8,499 bases of DNA from Mollicutes bacterium (GTDB lineage: Bacteria; Bacillota_I; Bacilli_A; RF39; UBA660), in the NCBI GenBank assembly GCA_012510695.1, contig JAAZHN010000127.1, forward strand, positions 1-8,499, given 5' to 3'. Shown here in pieces: positions 1 to 5,452 of the stretch. The stretch's first letter is position 1, and each line of letters begins with the position of its first letter. Below the pieces are notes generated by a model. That model made no database searches, was not told the origin of the DNA, and saw nothing but the letters and a program-made list of their open reading frames with translations. A program made the translations under genes and the position numbers.

Positions 1-264
1 AACTTAATGACAATTTACAGTGAATTAACAAATAAAACAATTAGTGAAGTTGAAGATGAATTTAAAGATCAAAATTATGGCACATTTAAAAAACAAGTAG
101 CAGAAACAGTAGTAAACTTTTTAACTGATTTACAAAAAAAATATAAAGAAGTTAACGAATCAGGCTTAGTTGATAAAGTCTTAGATGAAGGCAAAGAAAA
201 ATCAACAAAGATTGCTAGCATAAAATATGAAGAAATAAGAAGAAAAGTAGGTGTAGGTAGATAA
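1..264 (+). CDS. trpS: Tryptophanyl-tRNA synthetase, C-terminal fragment (partial at 5' end)
   Basis: This is the last 87 codons of a gene that enters the window already in frame. An ATG at position 7 is internal and is not the start, because the two codons before it (Asn-Leu) belong to the family's N-L-x-x-I-Y-S segment. TrpRS charges tRNA-Trp with tryptophan in the cytoplasm. The match rests on the typical C-terminal order: IYSELTNKTISEVEDEF, then YGTFKKQVAETVV, then a helix ending in LDEGKEKSTKIA, and the closing glycine-rich VGVGR. In class I TrpRS this region is the helical anticodon-binding end. The catalytic HIGH and KMSKS motifs would lie upstream, outside the window. The stop TAA is one base from the uppP start, so the two genes are probably co-transcribed. 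The assignment is from remembered family pattern only. Confidence 0.85.
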   Translation, partial: NLMTIYSELTNKTISEVEDEFKDQNYGTFKKQVAETVVNFLTDLQKKYKEVNESGLVDKVLDEGKEKSTKIASIKYEEIRRKVGVGR

Positions 265-265
265 A

Positions 266-1069
266 ATGAATATAGAATATCCAATCCTTGGTTTAATCCA
301 AGGTTTTACTGAACCAATCCCAGTTTCTTCAAGTGGTCATTTAAAATTATTTAAAGCGATTTTCAATTTAAAGAATCTTAATGATTTAAACTTTGATATT
401 ATTGTCAACTTTGGATCTCTTTTAGCAATTATATTTATTTTTAGAAAAGATTTAATTAAATTAATTAAAAGTTTCTTTGAATATATTTTTAATAAAAATA
501 GAAAATCTAATTATCTTAATTTTAAATATTGTCTGCTTATTATTATCGCGACTATTCCAATAGGTTTAATTGGTTATTTAACTAAAGACATAATTGAAAA
601 TAAACTGGGTAGTATGAACTTCTTAGCTATTTCTTTTTTAATAACAGCAATGTCTTTATTTTTAGTTAGAAAAATAAAAGGTAAAAAAGATGATCAAGAT
701 TTAACATATAAAGATGCAATTATCATTGGTTTATTTCAAATACTTGCAATTATACCAGGAATAAGTCGTAGTGGAATGACTTTAGTTGGTTGCCTAGTAA
801 GAGATTTAAAAAGAGAAACCTCTCTTAAATTTACTTTTCTATTATATATTCCAGTAAGTTTAGCAACTATGTTACTTGGCGTCTTAGATATTGCTAAAAC
901 AGGTTCTTTAAGCAAAGTATTCTTACCATACTCAGTAGGTTTATTATTAAGTCTACTAGCAACCCTAGTTTCATATAAATTTTTATCTAACATCGTCAAA
1001 AAAGGCAAACTTATTATATTTGCCCTTTATTGTTTAATTTTAAGTTTATCAATCTTTATTTTCTTCTAA
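266..1069 (+). CDS. uppP: Undecaprenyl-diphosphatase (BacA/UppP family)
   Basis: The product is a 267-residue multi-pass membrane enzyme, the usual family length. It hydrolyses undecaprenyl diphosphate to the monophosphate and so recycles the lipid carrier for peptidoglycan and other wall polymers; overproduction gives bacitracin resistance in known cases. Two family signatures are visible. The first is the QxxxE motif with the serine/histidine loop, QGFTEPIPVSSSGH, at residues 12-25 (Q12, E16, H25). The second is the PGxSRSxxT loop, PGISRSGMT, at 164-172 with the catalytic-type arginine R168. The ATIPIG segment at 95-100 is also typical. Several hydrophobic helices fill the rest. The ATG follows the trpS stop by one base, with an AGGTAG Shine-Dalgarno-like stretch five bases upstream inside the trpS end. 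The 3' end overlaps the convergent rmuC by 21 bp. No catalytic residue appears to be missing. Confidence 0.95.
   Translation: MNIEYPILGLIQGFTEPIPVSSSGHLKLFKAIFNLKNLNDLNFDIIVNFGSLLAIIFIFRKDLIKLIKSFFEYIFNKNRKSNYLNFKYCLLIIIATIPIGLIGYLTKDIIENKLGSMNFLAISFLITAMSLFLVRKIKGKKDDQDLTYKDAIIIGLFQILAIIPGISRSGMTLVGCLVRDLKRETSLKFTFLLYIPVSLATMLLGVLDIAKTGSLSKVFLPYSVGLLLSLLATLVSYKFLSNIVKKGKLIIFALYCLILSLSIFIFF
998..1028 (-). terminator. Intrinsic terminator of rmuC, inside the uppP coding sequence
   Basis: Read on the - strand, AAAGGGCAAA (1028-1019) and TTTGCCTTTT (1009-1000) form a 10-bp stem with one G-U wobble and a 9-base loop. The 3' arm runs directly into a six-T tract (1003-998). The hairpin begins about 20 bases beyond the rmuC TGA stop, the normal place for a Rho-independent terminator. 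On the + strand the wobble becomes an A-C mismatch and no T-run follows directly, so the element is directional. It lies wholly within the antisense of the last uppP codons. Confidence 0.72.
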
Positions 1070-2125
1070 AAGACTTTCTTCTATTTCCACATTATTAATC
1101 GAATCAAATCGTTTCGTAATTTTTTCTGTTGTTATATGAATGTCTTTTACTTCTTTACCTACTGTATCAATAGATTTAGCTAACTTATCCCAACGTTCAC
1201 GATATCTTGTAAATTCATCACTTAATTTACTTAATTCTTCATGAATTATTTTTGTATATTTATCTCTTTCCATATCTTTTAAAATCATACTAATTACCGT
1301 TAAAGTACTCATTAAAGTAGTAGGAGATGTAATCCATACTTTTTTATTATAGGCATAAGTAATTATATTACTATGATAAGCATTGATTTCTGCAAATATT
1401 GCCTCAGCTGGTAAAAACATAATTGCTTCATTAGATGTATACCCTTTAATTATATATTTATTAGCAATATCATCAATATGCTTCTTCATATCAATTTTAA
1501 AACTTTTCTCAGCCAAATCCCTTACTTCTTTAGATAATGTTTTATCTGTCATTTTTTGATAATTTTCTAAAGGAAATTTAGAATCGATTGCAATTGTTCC
1601 TAATGGTTCGGGAGCATAAAGAATAGCATCCACGATCATCTCATTAGGCAACTTCTTTTGTAATTCATAAACACTTGTATTATTTTCACCAAATATATTA
1701 CTAAGTATATAATTCAAATTCACTTCACCAAAAGTACCCCTAGTCTTCTTATCAGTTAAAACACTTTGCAAAGAAACTATATCGGTCGATAACATATCAA
1801 TTTTCTTTTGAGCTTCATCAATTTTAGTTAATCGAGTTAAAACATCACTAAAAGTTTTATTTGTTTTCTCAAAATTAGCATCCAATCTTATATTAATCTT
1901 CTCATCAATTTGATTTAATTTACGATCTAACCTTTCAACTAAAGCATCAAACTCTTTACGATTATCAGTAGACATCCCATAACGAAAATCAGAAATATCT
2001 TTATTTATTCCCATCTCTAACTTCCCTATTTTCTCAATTATATTACTCTCTCCACTTTTCTTAAAAACTAAAAACAATAATATAACGATTACTAAAACTA
2101 ATAAACCAATTATTACATATTCCAT
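1049..2125 (-). CDS. rmuC: RmuC family protein (predicted nuclease-like, DNA recombination)
   Basis: The product is 358 residues from the preferred start. It begins with one membrane helix (about residues 2-21), followed by a long polar, heptad-like coiled-coil region (about 25-115) and the RmuC domain (about 125-325). The domain shows the family signature: RGTFGE (129-134), an acidic MIVDA segment (D166), and AIDSKFPLENY (179-189), which matches the conserved DSKFPL core likened to the PD-(D/E)xK nuclease fold. RmuC limits DNA inversions at short inverted repeats in E. coli; its biochemical activity is poorly defined. Start choice: a TTG six bases further out (2131) would abut the AGGTGA Shine-Dalgarno (2137-2132), whereas the ATG at 2125 sits six bases from it, so the ATG is preferred. 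The stop is TGA. The gene seems to have its own promoter and its own terminator, and it converges on uppP. Confidence 0.93.
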   Translation of the reverse strand: MEYVIIGLLVLVIVILLFLVFKKSGESNIIEKIGKLEMGINKDISDFRYGMSTDNRKEFDALVERLDRKLNQIDEKINIRLDANFEKTNKTFSDVLTRLTKIDEAQKKIDMLSTDIVSLQSVLTDKKTRGTFGEVNLNYILSNIFGENNTSVYELQKKLPNEMIVDAILYAPEPLGTIAIDSKFPLENYQKMTDKTLSKEVRDLAEKSFKIDMKKHIDDIANKYIIKGYTSNEAIMFLPAEAIFAEINAYHSNIITYAYNKKVWITSPTTLMSTLTVISMILKDMERDKYTKIIHEELSKLSDEFTRYRERWDKLAKSIDTVGKEVKDIHITTEKITKRFDSINNVEIEESLLEENKD

Positions 2126-2145
2126 TATCAATCACCTAACTAATC

Positions 2146-2188
2146 AATAGATTAAATCTATTATAATCTTTCTATTACACTTTCATTG
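2146..2188 (-). promoter_or_regulatory. Candidate rmuC promoter with overlapping palindrome (possible operator)
   Basis: On the - strand a perfect TATAAT lies at 2165-2160, about 35 bases upstream of the rmuC ATG. The hexamer 17 bases further upstream, CAATGA at 2188-2183, is a poor -35. A perfect 17-base palindrome (8-base arms around one central base, AATAGATT/AATCTATT) spans 2146-2162. It overlaps the -10 and covers the expected transcription start. That placement is typical of repressor operators, but the DNA is so AT-rich that chance is a real alternative. The predicted leader is about 28 bases and contains the AGGTGA Shine-Dalgarno at 2137-2132. Confidence 0.42.
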
Positions 2189-2199
2189 CTTAAAATTTG

Positions 2200-2232
2200 G
2201 ATTAAATATTCTCTTAATGCGAATATTTAATC
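2200..2232. repeat. Perfect 12-bp inverted repeat, possible weak terminator
   Basis: GATTAAATATTC (2200-2211) and its exact reverse complement GAATATTTAATC (2221-2232) flank a 9-base loop. On the - strand it follows the stop of the degraded secreted-protein gene by 16 bases, so it may be that gene's old terminator. Its downstream T content there is only TTTT after CCAAA. On the + strand it is followed by ATTTTTAA, a slightly better T-run, and could stop read-through from uppP. The stem has only two G-C pairs, one at each end, so its strength as a terminator is doubtful. A protein-binding site is another option. Confidence 0.5.
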
Positions 2233-2248
2233 ATTTTTAAGATTGTTT

Positions 2249-2465
2249 TTATGGTACATATATTGTTACATTACCTGTATTTCTAACTGTAAATGTTGTA
2301 CTTGTTGTATCTCCTGGTGAAGCATTTGGCATACTAAGGAAATTTTCACCATTATGGGTTAATTGTAATGTGCCTGTTGTTTGGTGATGATTATGAAACA
2401 CCAATTATAAAAGATATAATTGTGAATATAGAAACAATTGTTATAAATAATTTCTTATCTTTCAT
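2249..2465 (-). pseudogene. Frameshifted and truncated TasA/camelysin-like secreted protein remnant
   Basis: On the - strand an ATG at 2465 opens a 24-codon reading frame coding a signal-peptide-like start, MKDKKLFITIVSIF followed by TIISFIIGVS, and stops at TAA (2393-2391). A one-base shift at about that point opens a second frame that runs to TAA at 2251-2249. That frame encodes TGTLQLTHNGENF and then SPGDTTSTTFTVRNTGNV. The PGD...TFTVxNTG pattern after a GTL strand resembles the beta-sandwich of TasA/camelysin-type secreted proteins, which follow a short signal peptide. Those proteins are usually far longer, so the gene is broken twice: by a frameshift and by a truncated 3' end. A 6-bp inverted repeat (TTGGTG at 2381-2386, CACCAA at 2399-2404) brackets the shift. 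A single-base sequencing error could explain the frameshift but not the short C-terminus. There is no clear Shine-Dalgarno before the ATG. The family call is tentative. Confidence 0.5.
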
Positions 2466-2494
2466 ATTATCACTAAGATAAGTATAACATTATT

Positions 2495-3070
2495 TTATTG
2501 GATATTGTACTTTTTAGCGACAAATTTACTTACAAAGTAGGCAATTATTAACATTATTATTATTTTTAATAAAACACTAGGATCTTTAAAACTATTAATA
2601 AAACTAGTTCCTATATATCCCCAGAAGATTACTATTGATACTTTACCAATTAATAAAGCATAGATAAATCTTTTTATATTCATGTTATTAAGGCCTGCAA
2701 CAATATTAATTAAAAATGCTGGGGCAAAAGGAATACCAATTAAAACAACTAACTGAGAAAATGATAATTTGTTAAACCCATACATAAATTTTTTAATATT
2801 TTTTTCTTTAGCTAGTTTTTTTTCATAGTATTTTCTTAAATGATTTTTACATAAGTAATAAGAAAAAATACAACCGATAATTGTAAAAAACCAAGATAAA
2901 ATAAAACCAATTACATGACCGAAAAATAAAGCGTTTAGAGCAATGAATACTGCTAAAGGTAGGATTGGAATTACTGATTCAATAACAATTAGTAAACAGC
3001 AAATAATGGGTCCTAATAACCCACTAGATTTAATAAATGCTACTGTATCATTAATTAATTGTTCCATCAT
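2495..3070 (-). CDS. TVP38/TMEM64-type VTT (DedA-like) membrane protein
   Basis: The product is 191 residues and almost entirely hydrophobic, with a lysine-rich loop near residues 75-95 (KKLAKEKNIKK). The VTT-domain layout is recognisable. A first re-entrant-like segment has a glutamate and the E-x3-P-x2-P pattern (ESVIPILP, 31-38), followed by LNALFFG and a G-rich helix ending in YYLCKN. A second segment, IPFAPAFLINIVAGL (112-126), matches the P-x-x-P...N...G element. Known VTT/DedA proteins move or scramble lipids, and some DedA members return undecaprenyl phosphate across the membrane; the substrate here is unknown. The arginine usual just before the second P-x-x-P is not evident (LIGIP). 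The gene starts five bases after the coupling-protein stop, with a TAAGGCG Shine-Dalgarno overlapping that stop. Two ATGs are adjacent (3070 and 3067), and spacing favours the second. Translation is therefore probably coupled to the upstream gene. Confidence 0.85.
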   Translation of the reverse strand: MMEQLINDTVAFIKSSGLLGPIICCLLIVIESVIPILPLAVFIALNALFFGHVIGFILSWFFTIIGCIFSYYLCKNHLRKYYEKKLAKEKNIKKFMYGFNKLSFSQLVVLIGIPFAPAFLINIVAGLNNMNIKRFIYALLIGKVSIVIFWGYIGTSFINSFKDPSVLLKIIIMLIIAYFVSKFVAKKYNIQ

Positions 3071-3075
3071 TCGCC

Positions 3076-5385
3076 TTAATCATCGGAGAAAAAATCATCG
3101 AAAAATTGATCATCAGTTATATAGTTATTATTTACTACTACACTATCTGCATCTACATTAACGATCGGTTTTTCTTCCTTTGGAATTTCTTTATTAATTT
3201 CGTTTATATCTTCTGGAGTTGGTATTATTGTTTCTTGCATTACTGGTTCTTGAACATTTAAAACGACTGGTTTTTCAGTAACAGGTTCCTTGATTTCTTC
3301 AATCTTTGGTTCTTCTTTTACAACTTGTTCTACTTTTGGTTCTTTAACTGATTCAGTAATAACCTCTTTAACTGGTTCTTCTACAGGTTGTTTTCGATTA
3401 TCAATAAATGGTTTGTTATCTTGTTCTAATCTTTTTGCTTCAGCTTCTTCTTTTTCTAATTTAGCAATTTGAGCATCGATTTGTCTAACTATTTCATCTA
3501 AACTAGGTGTATTATCACTCGCATCAAATAAAGAACTAGAGGGCATTGTACTGCCTCCTGTATTAAATGCAGGCATTTGCATATCCATTGGATATGGATT
3601 AAATGAATTATCGATTGTTTTTTGATTTGGATCCCCTGCTGGTGACTCATTCATAGTCTCAAGTAACTTACTTCTTTTTTTCTCTTTTACAAATTCTTTT
3701 AAGTCAAATAATTGAATTGCTCTTTTATCTCTTTCATAAAATTCTGCTTTATCAAAATTATGTCCCCAATCAATCTTATAACTAGGCGTTAATTTTGTTT
3801 TAAAGGGATTAAGTCTTGTTTTTAAAATAATTACTTCATTCATCTTTAATCTTTGTAAGTCAGATACCGATACAAGTGGAACACTTGTTGTTTTTTCTGC
3901 ATCTTTTCCTTTAGCTTTCATATCACCACAAAGCTTACTAATTTCTTCTAAGGCTGCTAATTCTGTTGTAATAAGATAAATTAAATTACCACAGTTAGAT
4001 TTAATAGTTTCAGCATCATCTTTCCCATAAACTTTAGATAATTGAGCAAAGTTTTGAATGATAAATGTAAATCTAATTGCTCTACTTCTTGCAGCAGTTA
4101 CCATCGATGTAACGTCTTTTAAAGGAGGCATATTAGCAAACTCATCTAGAATAAAATTGGTTTTAAAAGGTAATTGGCCATTTGGTTGTTTATAAGCAAA
4201 ATCAACTAATGTTTCATAACATTGTTTAATAAAAATAGTGGCAAGAGCATGATATGTTGTTTTTTCATCATGAATTACCATAAATATAGCGGTTTTTTCA
4301 CTACCAATATTCCTTAAATCAAAATCAGTATATGATAACATTTCACTTAAATCTTCTTTTGAAGCAAATAATCTTATTTTTTGTCTAAAAACTGATAAAA
4401 TACTTCCTTTAGTATCTTGCGGAGCATTAATTGTATTTGAAGCAAATGTATAAGCACTCGTATCTTCTCCCTTAAGACCAAAATATTCTTTAATGTAATT
4501 TGAAGTTGCAAACTTTTCTTCACCAACTGTTGCCATATAACTAACGGTATTAATATTTATTTGTTCTTCAGTAGCATCTTCAAATAAACCAAGACAAATA
4601 CCGGCAAAATAGTCAGCAGCACTTTTCTCCCAGAAAGGATCTGCCTTTGAATTAGGATCAATTAAAATATTTAAAGCAACGTCATCTAAAAGTTCAGTTG
4701 ATTTATCATGATTACCAGATTTATATAATAGATACGGTAAGCTTAATGGATTCCAAGAACTACCCATGCTTGGATCACGAAAGTTTAAAACTAAAACATT
4801 ATAACCTTTACTTTTTAAATAATTTGAATGTTCTTTATATATTTCACCTTTAGGGTCAGTAATAATCATACTTTCACCCTTTTTAGCTAAAGAGTTAACT
4901 AGTGGATTTACAACTGCAGTTGTTTTACCAGATGCAGTCGCTCCAATTACAAGTGTATGGTTTTCACCATTATCAACATACATTTCTTTACCATTATTAA
5001 TTAAAGCTACTCCGGCAGCATTAGATTCTTCTGCTTTAACTAAAACTTTTTCAACATCTTTATATTTTTTTATTTCTTGTTCTTTAGCCCATCTAGAGTA
5101 TCCTTTTTCTTCTTTTTCACCGATAGAAAAACCAAATTTTCCTTTTTCTTTATTAAATATTGTTGCAGATACACTAGCAATAATTCCAATTAAGGCTCCA
5201 AAAAACACTAAAAAAGTTATACCGACATTATCGGAATAAAATCCAGGAAAAGGTGATAATCCAGCAAATCCAGCTCCCTCAACTATCGATTTAAAATTCG
5301 AAGTTAAAATTGCTGATAAATATAAAAGGAACACACAAAAGATTATGAACATTATTAAATCTTTTTTTGATACTTTAAATTTCAT
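3076..5385 (-). CDS. virD4: VirD4/TraG-type type IV secretion coupling ATPase
   Basis: The product is 769 residues from the preferred ATG. This is the inner-membrane ATPase that recruits DNA or protein substrate to a type IV secretion channel. Two N-terminal membrane helices (about 8-28 and 55-77) enclose a short external loop, followed by the RecA-like motor. Walker A is GATASGKTT (148-156), ITDPKGE follows at 175-181, Walker B is FILDEFAN (411-418), and the sensor-like FIIQNFAQLSKVYG lies at 442-455. These are standard for the family. The end (about 580-769) is unusual: a proline/glycine/methionine stretch, a Lys/Glu helix, a Pro-Glu-Val-Lys-rich segment with loose EPVKE-type repeats (about 665-735), and a terminal acidic-aromatic tip, DDQFFDDFFSDD. 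Start choice: an in-frame TTG at 5403 would place the strong GGAGGA Shine-Dalgarno inside the gene, so the ATG at 5385 is preferred. It lies downstream of the NlpC/P60 gene and upstream of the VTT gene. The symbol names the family role only. Confidence 0.93.
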   Translation of the reverse strand: MKFKVSKKDLIMFIIFCVFLLYLSAILTSNFKSIVEGAGFAGLSPFPGFYSDNVGITFLVFFGALIGIIASVSATIFNKEKGKFGFSIGEKEEKGYSRWAKEQEIKKYKDVEKVLVKAEESNAAGVALINNGKEMYVDNGENHTLVIGATASGKTTAVVNPLVNSLAKKGESMIITDPKGEIYKEHSNYLKSKGYNVLVLNFRDPSMGSSWNPLSLPYLLYKSGNHDKSTELLDDVALNILIDPNSKADPFWEKSAADYFAGICLGLFEDATEEQININTVSYMATVGEEKFATSNYIKEYFGLKGEDTSAYTFASNTINAPQDTKGSILSVFRQKIRLFASKEDLSEMLSYTDFDLRNIGSEKTAIFMVIHDEKTTYHALATIFIKQCYETLVDFAYKQPNGQLPFKTNFILDEFANMPPLKDVTSMVTAARSRAIRFTFIIQNFAQLSKVYGKDDAETIKSNCGNLIYLITTELAALEEISKLCGDMKAKGKDAEKTTSVPLVSVSDLQRLKMNEVIILKTRLNPFKTKLTPSYKIDWGHNFDKAEFYERDKRAIQLFDLKEFVKEKKRSKLLETMNESPAGDPNQKTIDNSFNPYPMDMQMPAFNTGGSTMPSSSLFDASDNTPSLDEIVRQIDAQIAKLEKEEAEAKRLEQDNKPFIDNRKQPVEEPVKEVITESVKEPKVEQVVKEEPKIEEIKEPVTEKPVVLNVQEPVMQETIIPTPEDINEINKEIPKEEKPIVNVDADSVVVNNNYITDDQFFDDFFSDD

Positions 5386-5390
5386 TTTAT

Positions 5391-5413
5391 TCCTCCAAGT
5401 CAAGTTAATTATA
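5391..5413 (-). promoter_or_regulatory. Strong ribosome binding site and possible -10 box before the coupling-protein gene
   Basis: On the - strand TGGAGGA (5397-5391) lies five bases before the ATG at 5385 and decides that start over the upstream TTG. A TATAAT occurs at 5413-5408, but no good -35 is seen 17 bases above it (TAGTAA). A secondary promoter in this 67-base gap is possible but weak in such AT-rich DNA. No hairpin terminator separates the NlpC/P60 gene from the coupling-protein gene, so read-through is expected. Confidence 0.6.
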
Positions 5414-5452
5414 CTATATATACAAATACATTACTATAAGCGATTAGAAGTT

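Noticed and set aside
75..284. Open frame of 69 codons on the - strand
   Set aside because: It is antisense to trpS and the uppP start, has no ribosome binding site, and its sequence is the shadow of the real frame.
736..1008. Open frame of 90 codons on the - strand inside uppP
   Set aside because: uppP is a clear full-length family member in the other strand; this frame is antisense shadow.
2126..2494. tRNA, attachment site or integrase near the rmuC/T4SS boundary
   Set aside because: No cloverleaf, no direct repeat pair and no recombinase fragment can be seen in the gap or flanks.
2943..3161. Open frame of 72 codons on the + strand across the VTT/VirD4 junction
   Set aside because: It is antisense to two well supported genes, with a low-complexity histidine/leucine end; no independent support.
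3220..3400. Short recurring GGTTCTT-type motifs suggesting a CRISPR or tandem array
   Set aside because: They are irregular, coding-frame repeats from the EPVKE-like protein segment, without equal spacing or unique spacers.
3290..3472. Open frame of 60 codons on the + strand
   Set aside because: It mirrors the repetitive coupling-protein tail; its Ser/Thr-rich composition is the antisense of Glu/Val codons.
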